In this document: positions 23,076 through 33,992 of the stretch, in pieces
Layout of the letters: each line of letters starts with the position of its first letter
How positions within the stretch are numbered: position 1 is the stretch's first letter
Made by a program: the position numbers and the translations under genes
The notes under the pieces: generated by a model
Told to the model about the DNA's origin: nothing
Databases searched by the model: none
Seen by the model: the letters and a program-made list of their open reading frames with translations, nothing else
From: Euborellia annulipes
Lineage: Eukaryota > Arthropoda > Insecta > Dermaptera > Anisolabididae
Assembly (NCBI GenBank): GCA_023213315.1
Contig: JAKCPI010028544.1
Location: 94,541-158,540 of the forward strand
Length of the DNA stretch: 64,000 nucleotides
Direction: 5' to 3'

Positions 23076-23689
23076 AATAACTTTTCTTAAGTCACCATTA
23101 TTTACCATTATATTCTTTCTATGTGGCCTATATTTTTGTTAATCAAATTTCCTTAATATACTATTACACATGGATGGATTAAGGGTTGAAAATTAAAATA
23201 TAATTATTTATAAATGTCTTCAAATTATTTTGAGAGTAATTTCGCGGTGAAGGCTCGCATTTCCTTAAAGGGGAGGTATGAAGACATTTACAAGGGGGTT
23301 AATGCCCCATCCCCTATAATGCATAAATATATTAATGTTTTTTAATATCTTACTTTTACTAAAAAATAAGTACATTCCGTGTGAGTTAAAATTTATATTC
23401 ACTATTTAGCAAATAGGATAGTGGGGTAGAAACACTTTAATGTCATTCTAAAATTTCTTATTACTGGGGCGGAATTAATTTTTGAAGATTTCGAAACTCT
23501 CATAAACAGATAACAATAACACGGGGTAACTTAGGAACCCATCGAATCCCTTGCAGAATTTTGTAGGGATTTTTTTCATTAGGTAGAAAAATAAGATATG
23601 ATTCGTCCACTTAGAATTTTACTGGGGTGAGTTACCGTATCTTTTTGTATATAGAACTAATCAAAATTCGTATTTGAATTTTTTTTTCC

Positions 23690-23925
23690 TCTTACCTATA
23701 TGTATAAGTTAATATACATATATAGACCTATAGAGAGAAAGTATTGGATTCATGTCAAAAATTCGATGTCAAGTCATGGATATACACGTTTTGAGGTCCC
23801 CTGAATCCAAAAAAAGTGGTTTTCGCGACATGGTCTGTTTGTGTGAGCATGAAGGATTTGAGCTAGGAGGTTGAAATTTTATATTTAGGTTAGGCACCTC
23901 CCTAGGGCGTGAAAATAAGATTTGA
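23690..23925 (+). repeat. Dispersed double-hairpin family, 5' part
   Basis: The TTACCTATATG...TATAGAGAGAAAGTATT hairpin is followed by CATGTCAAAAATTCGATGTC and GTGGTTTTCGCGACATGGTC. It matches the first third of the copy at 55311. Confidence 0.75.
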
Positions 23926-23940
23926 GAAAAATATTTTTCT

Positions 23941-24141
23941 TCAGGAATGAAAGTTAGAAAAAACGAAGCCAGAATTTTTTCTTTAAAAATATATTTTAAC
24001 AGCTGACGTTTCGGCTTTGGCCATTCTTGGAGCTGTTAGTCGTCATCCTAGGATGGCTTTTACTAAGGCCGAAACGTAAGCTGTTAAAATATATTTTTAA
24101 AGAAAAATTCTGGCTTCGTTTTTTCTAACTTTCATTCCTGA
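23941..24141. repeat. Inverted repeat with decayed hammerhead motifs
   Basis: Arms begin TCAGGAATGAAAGTTAGA and close at 24141. Each has an ACGTTTCGGC or GCCGAAACGT core near the centre. The CTGANGA boxes are mutated (CTAGGATGG on the plus strand), so activity is unlikely. Confidence 0.75.
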
Positions 24142-24175
24142 TACGAATTCCATCAGCCCTAAAATACCCTTATAC

Positions 24176-24418
24176 CAGCGTTTTCCAAACTGTGAGGTGC
24201 GCCTCCCTAGGGAGTCGCGGACTAATCTAAGGGGAGGCGCGAATATTGGCCACCGAGATCAATTTTCCAAATGATTGCTAGTTTTAATATAAATAAGATT
24301 TTTGGGCATTAAAAATTTTTGTTTTTGTATTATTTTATAAAATGGGGGGGGGGGGGAGGCGTCATAAGATTAATTATTTTTAAGGGAGGCCTTGTAACAT
24401 AAAGTTTGGAAACCACTG
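24176..24418. mobile_element. hAT MITE, 243 bp
   Basis: CAGCGTTTTCCAAACTGTG ... AGTTTGGAAACCACTG. It is a short relative of 20496-21938 and forms the right boundary of the composite segment. Confidence 0.75.
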
Positions 24419-24817
24419 TTTTAAACCTTCTTAAGCCAAAATTATGGAATTATGTCTGTATGTGTAAATACTACAATATATCTCAAAAAAGCAACCAGTC
24501 AGATTGATGAAATTTGGTAGAAATCGTAGCTCTTTATCAACTTTAAGTAAATACGTCCATCGGAAGAGGTACTTTATCTAATAAGTTTTTTTGTAATTTT
24601 ATACATTTTTTGTCATATGATAAATTAATCTATTTTAAAAAGTTTTTATTCTTTCATTTTGAATACTGAGTAGTTTTTGAGATAACGAACGAAGAAAAAG
24701 TGCCTCCCTCATCACCCGAATTTTATAGAAATTTTCTCTTATAAAATTTTTTTTAGATATTATTGATACATTTTTATTTGTATAGTTTGAGCTCTGTCCA
24801 TTAATGATTAGGTTAGG

Positions 24818-25083
24818 CAGTGGCGTCATTTGGGGGCAGGGGGGCATTTGCCCCCCCCCCCCAAGGGCTCTGATTTTTATAAAATTTTATATTATTCTAA
24901 ATAAAATGCTCCAAAATACATCTACGAGTATACAAACTGTACAAAATTAAACAATTAATTAAATTAAATATGTTTTGGCTAAATTTGAGTACCCATTTGT
25001 AAGTAAATTTTAAGAAAAAAAAATGTTTGCCCCCCCAAGAAAAAATTTGCCCCCCCCAAGAAAAAGTTGAAATGACGCCACTG
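24818..25083. mobile_element. hAT MITE, 266 bp
   Basis: CAGTGGCGTCATTTGGGGG and AAATGACGCCACTG ends, flanked exactly by AGGTTAGG (24810-24817, 25084-25091). Internal runs of G or C of 10 or more bases. Confidence 0.88.
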
Positions 25084-25393
25084 AGGTTAGGCCAACGTTG
25101 TTCACTCTTTAAATAAATGCCATTGAACAAAATAATATAATACAACAAAATAAATAATATAATAACCCCAAATTTTCAAAATTTTTTAGCCCCCCTCCGA
25201 AAAAAAAATCTTTGGGCATGATATAGGCTAGTTTATTTAAACTAAATACCCAAGACTATTCTCCACATTTTCACTAGACCCTGATGATTGCCTCCCTCCT
25301 CGCCTCTTCCCCAAAATTTTTTTTTTATAAAATTGGGCACAGCATAAATCCCTTCCTCCATTTAGGGCTAAATACTGCAGTGCGTTTGCTCAC

Positions 25394-25582
25394 TTTGCCG
25401 TAAAGAGCTCGGAAGTGTCTTTTGATTCTCTGTCGTTGTTGATTGTTATGTGAAGTAAGCACGTGGATGACAACTGAAGCATCCACGTCGCTTCCATTAG
25501 AATCATCATCGGCAAGAAGAGCCTCTCCAAGGTTCCGGGATGCAGCTTCCGCATTCAAATGAGGAACGCCTCTGATCGTTGC
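25394..25582 (-). CDS. Annexin, repeat 1 exon
   Basis: After TTGTCCTCAG it reads ATIRGVPHLNAEAASRNLGE, then ALLADDDSNGSDVDASVVIH and ...RQRIKRHFRALYGK, with donor GGCAAA|GTGAGC. It aligns with annexin repeat 1 (GTIxPxPxFNAExDAxxLRKAMKGFGTDExxIIxILTxRSNxQRQxIxxxYKxxYGK). The MKGFGTDE calcium loop is replaced by an Asp/Ser-rich LADDDSNGSDVD. All seven exons together give 313 residues, the normal length of the four-repeat annexin core. The N-terminal tail must come from an upstream exon. Confidence 0.93.
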
Positions 25583-26180
25583 CTGAGGACAAAAAAATAA
25601 ATAAATAAATGAATTTAAACTTTCGTTGCAAAATTTTATTTTTTTGAACTTTGTCTTCAAAATGTAAATGTAGAAAATGATTAGAATAATTTTGTTTTGA
25701 CTTATTTCTAAATCATTTTCCAAATAGAAAAATATGGTGTGACTGGTCGCACAGCACACAACTTTCTCTTATCATCAGTAATCGAAAGTTGTGTTCTGTG
25801 CTTTCACACCAGATTTTTTGTGTCGACATATATTTAGTTTCCGACGGCACGGTACACTCGAATTTCAAGATGTAAAATTTATAAGTATGGGAAAATACTT
25901 ATATTTTGTTTCTCCTATCTTTCCTATGAAGTACAAGAGTAAAGTGGTCTTCAAAAGATTTCAATGGCAAAATGAGAATATACCTTTTAAAGAGCATCAA
26001 AAAAATAATTGATTTTTGAATTTTAATCAAAATTGTTGAAGTGAATTTTGAAAAAATCGAAAAACCTGAAAAAATGCATCAGTAAAGTACTAGTGCTTTT
26101 TGACCGATTTTGTTCAAAAGCTTCGTGTTACGTCTCATGAGGGTGCCTTACTTAAATATAAAATTTCAACTTCCTATCTC

Positions 26181-26473
26181 CATGGGCGTACCCAGGATCA
26201 AATCTAGGGGGGGGGGCATAGTCAGATCATGGTCGTCCAGGGAGGGGGGGCAGATCATGGTCGTCCAGATTGTGACATAGCTATTTTTTATATAGAGGGG
26301 TAAAGCCTTCGAATTAAAGGCCTAAAAACCCTCGAGTCCTAACAAAAAGAATCATTCCCCGTCGCCAACCACCAATTTTGTTTCGTTTCATCACTTTATA
26401 AACATTTAATATTTTTTTTTGTTGCTTCTAGGGGGGGCAGCTGCCCCCCTGCCCCTCGCTGGGTACGCCCATG
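26181..26473. mobile_element. hAT MITE, 293 bp
   Basis: CATGGGCGTACCCAGG and CTGGGTACGCCCATG termini are flanked by CCTATCTC on both sides (26173-26180, 26474-26481). Same family as 38597-38868. Confidence 0.88.
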
Positions 26474-26553
26474 CCTATCTCTTTTCGTTCTTAAGATATT
26501 TTCTTCACAGACACACAGACCATGTCACGAAAACCACTTTTTTTGAATTCAGG

Positions 26554-26789
26554 CAGGGGGGGGCGAGGGGGCCCGGGCCTCCCCCGAAATTTCCCAAACA
26601 CATATACATATATAGGGATATACAGACATCAGCGCAACAACTTTTTCCGCAGTTTTTCGATGGAAAACTGGTTCCGCAAAAAATTTTGTGTGGAAAAAAA
26701 TTTAGTTTCTTAAAAAAAAAATTTCCGCAGAAAAATCTTTGAGTTCAGGCCCCCCCCCCCCCCGAAAAAAATTTCTATATACGCCCCTG
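26554..26789. mobile_element. hAT MITE, 236 bp
   Basis: The right end is TATATACGCCCCTG; the left end is shortened to CAGGGGGGGGCG. The flanking 8-bp repeat AATTCAGG (26546-26553, 26790-26797) is exact. The interior ACACATATACATATATAGGG is shared with 37717-37974 and 46623-46879. Confidence 0.8.
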
Positions 26790-27464
26790 AATTCAGGGGA
26801 CTTAGATTTTTGTCAGTGGCTATTGGCGTTTGATGCGACAATACGGGTTGGTACTCTTAAAATTTAAAACAAAAGAGTGCAATCCTTCTTGGATTTGATT
26901 TAAACAAAAAATTGCTTAAAAAAAAAAATTCAAAAATGTTATTATTTTATTTTTATTTTAAAAATGTTTACCTTTTCTTAGACACCCGCGGCCCAGTTCC
27001 GGGTTGGGAATCTCTGCTCTAAAGAATTTCTTTCTCGTAACCAACCAGAAATAGTCTAACATAATTTTTAAGTATATTTTTAAATTAGTATAAAATAACA
27101 TTTAAAAAATCAGAGCCCTTTGGGGGGGGGGGAGGGGGGCTCTCCCAAATGACCTCTTTTTTCTTTTTGTCAAATTTATTTAAATAAGAAAATGCGTTCT
27201 AGCTAAATATCTCGTGCCATCTTGATAACTAGTTTTAAAAGCATTTTTTTATGAATCAATATAAATTAATTTTTTATATGACTGCTTAAATAAATAAATT
27301 CTCAAGTAGTTCTAAAGATATGAAAATGTTTATTTTTTTTTCAATTGGAAAATTATTTGAGAGAAATCTTTTTATTTCATTTGAATGACATTATCGATTG
27401 CTCCAGATTTAATAAAAGTGGCCGCCACCTTGAAAAGGCTCTCATTGAGCAGAATGACTCAACT

Positions 27465-27548
27465 GTCAGGATGGCCGAGCGGTCTAAGGCGCTGCGTTCA
27501 GGTCGCAGTCCACTTCTGTGGGCGTGGGTTCGAATCCCACTTCTGACA
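27465..27548 (+). tRNA. tRNA-Leu (anticodon CAG)
   Basis: A complete class II cloverleaf: acceptor GTCAGGA pairs with TTCTGAC (one G-T), the D arm is TGGCCGAGCGGTCTAAGGC, the seven-base anticodon loop TTCAGGT gives CAG, the variable arm is long, and the T arm is GTGGGTTCGAATCCCAC. Discriminator A at 27548. A T-run terminator (TTTTTTT) follows within about 10 bases. It delivers leucine to CUG codons. It lies between the annexin core exons and the proposed first exon. Confidence 0.97.
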
Positions 27549-27890
27549 ATATTTTTTTAAATTATTTTTTTATTATAACTACATATAACAATATCTAAAA
27601 AAAATATAATACATTAATTTTTTATCTGACATTAATTTAACATACTAATAAATTGCCAAACTATTTGAGAATTTATTTAATTTTTAGAAAATATTTTTTT
27701 TTTTGACTAAATTTTTTTACTATAAGATACAAATTCGAACTTTCGCATGCATATGGGTGCAACTCGGGAATTTGGCTGGGGGGGGGGCATGGGAACCAGA
27801 TTCTCCAGGGGCCTGGAAGGCCCCATATTGTCTCAATTTTTCTTGGGCCAGGAAGCCTTCTGGGGGATGGTCCCCTAGTTACGCCCATGC

Positions 27891-28144
27891 CAAGAGCGGA
27901 TCCAGAGGTTCTCGAGGGGGATCTGGTGTGACTGATCGCACAGCACACAATTTTTTCTTAATTTCGGTAATTTAAAGGCACATTCTGTACTTGTTTTCAA
28001 GAATATAAATACAAATCAAATTTTTAAGTATTAATTTTTAAAATTTTACATTAAAAATACATTTTTTTTTCGAAAAAAAGTATTTTTTTCAAATCTCAGG
28101 GGAGTAATTACTTCCTTCCCCCCCCCCCCTTGTATCCGCCCTTG
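27891..28144. mobile_element. hAT-like MITE with CAAGxGCGGATCCAG ends
   Basis: CAAGAGCGGATCCAGAGG and TGTATCCGCCCTTG are inverted ends. Flanking GCCCATGC and TGCCCATG overlap by 7 bases. The interior includes the CTGGTGTGACTGATCGCACA arm of the double-hairpin family. Related ends occur at 37190 and 62036. Confidence 0.6.
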
Positions 28145-28420
28145 TGCCCATGTCAGTTAATAATTAAACGAAATTCACATTGATCTGAAAATTTTAATCA
28201 AAAAGTTTTCGATGCTGGTTGCCTATCCCCAGGCGGATTTAAACTTTTTTTACTTTCAACGTCGCGACGTTCTTAGGATTCTTCCTATTCGCTTAATTAC
28301 AAATTTTCCGTCACATAATTCTACACATTTTTTTTAGTTTGTCTTAACTATATAAGAAATCATACTAGAGATTTATTATTTTTTCAGGGGTTTTTTTTGT
28401 TAACTTTAGTTTTAGTATTA

Positions 28421-29719
28421 GGGGAGACCGGGGCAGGTTGGCCCACTAATTTTTATTTCTTTTATAAAATTTTTTATTTAATCATTTTCGTTTATGTTTT
28501 CATTTTAAAATGTTGGTGCAACCTTAAGCTACCAAATGGTCATCGTAAAGGTCTCCTAAATTGATGTTAAAATTAAAAAAAATAATTATTTCTAAAATAT
28601 TTCGAGTGGGCCAATCTGCCCCGTGGTCGGGGCAGGTTGGCCCGGACCTCGGGGCAGGTTGGCCCGGAAGGCATTTGTTATTTTTATATGAATTAAAATG
28701 CAAGAAAATAATTTAAAACAACTTAATTTTAACACACAAAGTTTATTTTAAATTATAATTGGTTATTGCAACAGTTTCAGTAATAAGTGCTTCGTGTAGA
28801 GGTTATCGTGCTAACCTCGTATACCAAAAGTCGCGGGTTCGGGCTCCAGGCAGTCCGATGATTTTATTTAAGTCATTTGGATACCAAATGGCTTAAATAA
28901 GAATGTCTGGACCCCCAAAATATATAATTATTAATACAACGGTTATTGTAAAAGTCTTATATGGCCTGAGTTACCGAAAAGACTGTGTGAATGTGAGTGT
29001 GAATGGGAAAAAAGTGTGAATGTTTAAAAAAAAAAAAAAAAAAGCGGAAACACTTCATATCTTCCCGAACCACACATATTCAAAGAACTAGAACGTTTTA
29101 GAAAACAATAAGAACATATTCATATATCTGATAACAATTTCCCCAAAACAAACACACGTGCTCATTTATGATGCAAAATTTCCTCCAATAAACTCTCAAT
29201 GACGGCCAGTATAACATCGATATTTATAATAATTTTTATTTTGTTACTTTTACATCATTCATTGCCACTAAAATTGAAAAGATAAAACAGGGTTTAACGA
29301 TTTCATACATACAATAGCAAAAAATCGAGTGGGCCAACCTGCCCCGTCATTTTTGGGCCAACCTGCCCCATCGTCATATTTGAAACAATTTCTATCCCGC
29401 ACAAATCCCGTTGATGTTTTTTAATTAATATGCCATGGAGAAATAATCCTTATACTCTAACCTTTAAACATAGTGCTCACTTTTTATCCTCGAAGTAACC
29501 AAAAAGTAGATAAAACAATTTTATTCAACTAATAAAAATTTACTCCAAGGTGCAAAAAACGAATAAATGATCCTAGCTCATGCGAATTTACTCCGATCGC
29601 TATAGTTGTCTTGGCAGAAGTAGGGTGGCAGTGCTATTAACCTTCATTCTGATTCGTAACACAATCGTCCAATTATTCTGCGAAATATCGCGACTGGGCC
29701 GACCTGCCCCGGTCTCCCC
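28421..29719. mobile_element. 1.3-kb TIR transposon with subterminal repeats, non-autonomous
   Basis: GGGGAGACCGGGGCAGGT and ACCTGCCCCGGTCTCCCC are the ends, flanked by TA. GGGCAGGTTGGCCC-type motifs recur near the left end (28429, 28629, 28651, one inverted at 28608) and inverted near the right end (29331, 29355, 29697). They look like transposase-binding sites. A SINE is nested inside. No transposase ORF. Confidence 0.75.
28787..29045 (+). repeat. tRNA-derived SINE
   Basis: A box GTGTAGAGGTTATCGTG and B box GCGGGTTCGGGCTCC are followed by TTTGGATACCAAAT, CCGAAAAGACTGTGTGAATG, a TG-rich stretch and an A run at the 3' end. Confidence 0.8.
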
Positions 29720-31257
29720 TATATTGTAAACAATGAAGGTTCGAATAGCTAACGCCAAAAATGCCAGAGAAAAAAACCTTCGTTTTTTCTTGAGTTATAT
29801 TTATTTTGATTACTATATTATAGATATTTTATTTATTCGTTTGATTAGCCAAAGGGCATGGTCGGCTTTGAAAATTATATCTAAATCGTGATGAGAGTTG
29901 AGTTGGATTCATTTGAATTATTTGTCGAATCTCAACAGATTGTCTCGGTCCCTTTTTTTTGATTCATTATGTTTATTTTATAGCCTTTTTCATTTCAAGT
30001 TTGGAATTTTATTTTACACTTTATTTAAATATACTCGAATTTATTCAGTCAAAATTGTATATATTTAAATTTTTATCTTCTTCTTTCTTCGCCTTTATTA
30101 TTCTCGCGGTGCTGGGGTCGTTTCACTTTGAAAATAATTTAAACAAATAATCTATATACCTTAGAAAATAATTATATTGAAAAAATCCCCTGTGCTCAGT
30201 AAACTTTCAATATAATTATCTTTTAAGATTTATAAATTAGAGCTGTTCCTATCAACCTATGTAGGCATATACGGTATATAATTCGCTGATGTTTGTCCGT
30301 CTGCCTGTGTGACACCCTCTTTTTAACGCTAGTTATTTTTTAAATATTTATCTTTGAAGATATTTAGACCAAAATGAAGGGATCAAATGAATTAATAATT
30401 ACAAGGAAGGTTTAATCGATCGTTTTAAAAATTGAAAACTAGTGGCTAAGAGAATAAATAAAAAACTAGAAATTATCTAGACTACCAAGACTACCAATTG
30501 GCCCTAATTGTGCTATGTCTTAAGAATTATAAAATTTCACTTAACTGTCTATATATCTACAGAACATATAATTAGAAGAATGACTAAACATACTGTGTAA
30601 AAGTCAAATAGAACTGATTAGGATATTACTCCGTTTCGATATTATTTTCATTATATATTTATACCTAAATAAGCTCTACTTTCTTGTTATAAGCTTGTTA
30701 CATTTTCCTTTTCTAATGACGTTAAAATCTTAAATTAAAACTTGGAATGCCAAATTTAATGAAGATCAACTATAAGTTAAATGTTATTTTTTTAGCAAAA
30801 GTAAATATTGCAAAATATTAGCAAAGCGAGATAGGTGAAGAGAATTTCTAAATTTTTTCAGTTGGTGGGGGGGGGGAAGGAGATAAAATATTTTTAATAT
30901 GCTATACAGATATCGAGAAAATACGATTAAATGAGAGGTACTGTAGTTCTAAACCTGATATAGGGGGGATATATTAAATAAAGTAAAAAATGATTTCATT
31001 ACTTAGAGTAAACTACATATTTTATTTTATTTTTATATTAATTTTTATTTGATATATAATTTAATGAATTTATGAAAAAATCATATGCGCTGAATTTGTG
31101 TATTTTAAACTTGCTCTTTTGGGTACAACTATAAGAATTTTATTGAATTGAGAAATGAAATAATAATCATTGCTTACATCATTACTCCCACCTCACTACT
31201 AATATATATAGATATACTTTTCTATGTGTTCTAATACTTGTTGTAACTTGTCTACAG
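29720..31257. other. AT-rich intergenic or intron sequence
   Basis: I see no gene or delimited element. A short ORF at 29959-30150 is hydrophobic and T-rich, and not convincing. Confidence 0.45.
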
Positions 31258-31369
31258 GCCGGGGTACCTTGAGGTCGGGACCTGCTTCTCTCCAGTATAG
31301 GCCGAGATGCCGACCAGTAAAGAGTTCGTTTCCACGTTAGTTGACTTCAGATCCAGAATCTCACATCGG
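31258..31369 (+). other. Candidate exon 3 of an unknown plus-strand transcript
   Basis: TTGTCTACAG acceptor and CATCGG|GTGAGT donor flank 112 GC-richer bases. An ATG at 31307, just after an in-frame TAG, opens MPTSKEFVSTLVDFRSRISH. It continues in phase 0 into 38332-38431. I do not recognise the peptide. Confidence 0.4.
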
Positions 31370-31525
31370 GTGAGTATCTAACTAATTTCTTTTAAATTAT
31401 AATTTAAATATATATTGATATTAAAATCTGAGATATTCAAACTACAAAAATTTAAAAAACCAAGTCATTCATTTATTATTTACTTATAAACTAACTAGTG
31501 ATGAGAAGTGGCTGTAGACTTTGAA

Positions 31526-31704
31526 TTGGGTATAGGAGACTTTGCAGCCAAGGAATTAAATAAAAAACTTTTATTTAATTATTAACTGTCGACGTTTCGG
31601 TCGCAAATCACGACCTTCCTCATTTGTGACCGAAACGTCGACGGTTAATAATTAAATAAAAGTTTTTTATTTAATTACTTGGCTGCAAAGTCTCCTATAC
31701 CCAA
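31526..31704. repeat. Inverted repeat with hammerhead-like motif
   Basis: Arms start TTGGGTATAGGAGACTTTG and close at 31704. The same arm sequence occurs at 37369. The centre has collapsed: the minus-strand core (31591-31622) keeps GGTCG/CGACC stem II and GAAAC-GTC, but the first C of CTGAGGA is changed and helix I is lost. Confidence 0.85.
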
Positions 31705-32218
31705 CTTATAAACTAATAATAAACACGATATAACAGACTTCAGTTTAAAAATAATTTAGCAGGCATTTTTCATGACACTCCAGTGCATTAACGACCAAGC
31801 ATTTGTACGATGGCTCTTATCTCATACGTATTTTATTGGATTAAAAATTTTGAATATTTTTAAGAATCTTCTAATCATCATCTTATAAAACACATCTCAC
31901 ACTAAAAGATTATATTTTTTTTTTCCTTATCGTTATATGCTACCAATTGAATGAATGAACAAGTTTTCTTCCCATGCTACGTCATAGTTCAGTGGTTCCC
32001 AACCTTTTTTGGCCCATCGCCCCTTTCTGGAGGTTGTCTATCACCTATCACCCCCTTTTCATTTTCATTGCATGATTTAAAATTTTTAATAAAAAAGTAC
32101 TTTATTTCAAAGTGAATCACTCAAGTTTCTCAGATAACGTTTTCTTTTAAAGAAAAAAAAAACACCTGCAGAAATAGTGACTGAAACGTTGAAATTTTCA
32201 AATATGAGTAGGATGGAA

Positions 32219-32378
32219 GCCAGGAAAGAAATCAGACAAAAATTTAATCAATCTTTATCTAATTTTTAATTTCGATTGCCGACGTTTCGGACGCAAATCG
32301 CATCCTTCCTCAGGACAATCGGTAGTTAGTAAAATTAGATAAAGATTGATTAAATTTTTGTCTGATTTCTTTCCTGGC
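32219..32378. repeat. Inverted repeat around a hammerhead motif
   Basis: Arms share GCCAGGAAAGAAATCAGACA and the AATTTAATCAATCTTTATCT block. The centre holds the motif at 32281-32313. Confidence 0.85.
32281..32313 (-). ncRNA. Hammerhead ribozyme motif, type I, minimal helix III
   Basis: Minus strand: CTGAGGA, A, GGA...TCC stem II, GAAAC, GTC. The bases before the core (CGATTGTC) and after GTC (GGCAATCG) pair over 8 bp with one G-U, giving helix I. All essential core positions (CTGA, GA, GAAA, A-U pair, H17=C) are present. Confidence 0.68.
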
Positions 32379-32506
32379 GTAACCTTTTAAAAATCTAATA
32401 ATAATTTTATTTTTATGAAGAAAATAACAAAAATGGATCTTTTTTTGTTCAATCTTTATTTAATGAAAACAAAAATGACAAAAATTATTAATCAATTCTA
32501 GATTGG

Positions 32507-32539
32507 GACGTTTCAATTCTAGATAAGAATTATCTTCAG
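32507..32539 (-). ncRNA. Hammerhead ribozyme motif, weak helix I
   Basis: Minus strand: CTGAAGA, T, AATTC-TTATCTA-GAATT stem II (5 bp), GAAAC, GTC. The core is intact but I see little helix I pairing. Confidence 0.5.
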
Positions 32540-33332
32540 ACTATTTTATTTTTATGTCAATATTTTTTTCTCTTCTTTCCTGACCATCCTGTAAATATGA
32601 GATTTTTCTCTTTGATTTATTCTTTTAAATTTTAGTTAACTCTAATAATTTTTCCCCCTTTGAATATTCATCGCCCCCCGCTTATTTATCGCCCCCCTGA
32701 TATCCCAAATCGCCCACTTGGGGGCGATCGCCCCCAGGTTGGGAACCACTGTCCTAGTTCTTAGTGTGGCAAACTTTCCTATAAAAATCTACAGAGGACT
32801 ATTTATTTTATATGCCTTGAAAGATTAAAATTCTTGTTTTCATCGTTGACCTATTTCAATCTTCAAAGCCAATAGATAAAACCCACAACTCGCGAATTCC
32901 AAAACACAAAAATTGGCCAAGAATTTGCCTTAGGAACAATTTTTTTTTTTCATTTAACCTTTTTCTCACTTTGTTTTTGACTTGCATAAGGGTGCAAAAA
33001 AAAAAGCCTTCCATAAAAACCACTGGTGTTTATGCTTTCTTTTCACCAATTTCATGGCATTTGAATCTTCAGTTTGCTCGTCCTCGTTTATATTTTCAAT
33101 TTCTTTCTAAACACCAATAGAATAATAGTTTTTTTAAATTTATTTGATCAATATAGGAAATTTCAAGATAAGGTATATACGGTCCAGAATATCAGATATG
33201 CCAAAAATATTCTTAAAATCAATAGGCCTAAACAGGAACTTATTCAGAAAATTTATGGGAAGAAGAATTGGACAATCCAGGTGATCTCCACCCGCCCCCT
33301 CCTAAAAAGAATAAATTTTAAAGAATATAAAA

Positions 33333-33992
33333 TCTATATATAATAATTGCGGAGTGTCCGTCTGTCTGTCTGTCCGTCCGTCTGTCTGTCTGTCCGTCCG
33401 TCTGTCACGCTCCGTTTGACCAAAATCCCGTTGGAATTTTGAAACGAAATTTTGTAGTCTTATAGAGGACGTTATGGAAAGTCCAGGAAAAATACTCGGG
33501 TCACGAAATTCCTATAACTTTTTGAGTTATTAATTCCTAAAGTTACGATTTCTCCCATAGGAAATGTACAGAGGAATATTTTTGTATTCTTTTCATTTGT
33601 GTATTCCATGAATGTAAACAAATCCTCAAGCAGGCACTGGATTGGAATACGTAGTAATAATAATATTCTTTTCATAATTAAGAAAGGCGAGGGTCCGCCG
33701 CAGGCGGGCCCGAGCCAGCTGGAGGGGGGTCCAGGGGGGCGTAGCCCCCCTGTCTTGACGCCGGCCCGTTTCTCATATTTAAGAAAGGGGAGGGTCCGCC
33801 GCAGGCGGGCCCGAGCCAGCTGGTGGGGGTCCAGGGGGGCGTAGCCCCCGTCTCAGACGCCAGCCCGTTTCTCATATTTAAGAAAGGCGAGGGTCCGCCG
33901 CAGGCGGGCCCGAGCCAGCGGCTGGGAGGTCCAGGGGGGCGTAGCCCCCCTGGCTAGACGCGAAGCCCGCCGAAGGCGGGCGGCGCGGCTAG
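33333..33992 (+). mobile_element. Short non-autonomous Helitron, 660 bp
   Basis: It begins TCTATATATAATAATTGC and ends CGGCGCGGCTAG. A GC hairpin (GCCCGCCGAAGGCGGGC) lies about 8 bases before the CTAG, and insertion is between A and T. This is the Helitron pattern (5' TC, 3' hairpin and CTRR). It contains (GTCT/GTCC)n at 33358-33405 and three copies of a GC-rich unit of about 110 bp at about 33680-33950. Confidence 0.85.

Larger units (their letters stand above)
20496..24418. mobile_element. 3.9-kb composite segment bounded by two hAT elements
   Basis: Two copies of one hAT family (20496-21938 and 24176-24418) have ends CAGCGTTTTCCAAACTG and GTTTGGAAACCACTG. The outer flanks are identical: TTTTAAAC at 20488-20495 and 24419-24426. 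The inner flanks (GCCTAAAG, CCTTATAC) do not match them. This is what is expected if the outermost ends were mobilised together, or after recombination between two copies. Confidence 0.65.
25735..26830 (-). repeat. Dispersed double-hairpin family, copy split by two hAT MITEs
   Basis: It begins with the GTGTGACTGGTCGCACAG hairpin, continues through TTTCCGACGGCACGGTACA and GAAAACCACTTTTTTTGAATTC, and is interrupted at 26181-26473 and 26554-26789. Confidence 0.75.
31990..32751. mobile_element. hAT element, 762 bp, with nested ribozyme palindrome
   Basis: CAGTGGTTCCCAACC and GGTTGGGAACCACTG are exact inverted ends. The flanks TCATAGTT and TCCTAGTT are an 8-bp duplication with one change. It contains the palindrome 32219-32378 and the motif 32507-32539. 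Confidence 0.85.

Noticed and set aside
33358..33405. Short direct repeats that look array-like
   Set aside because: This is a (GTCT/GTCC)n microsatellite in a Helitron, without spacers of CRISPR type; the genome is eukaryotic.
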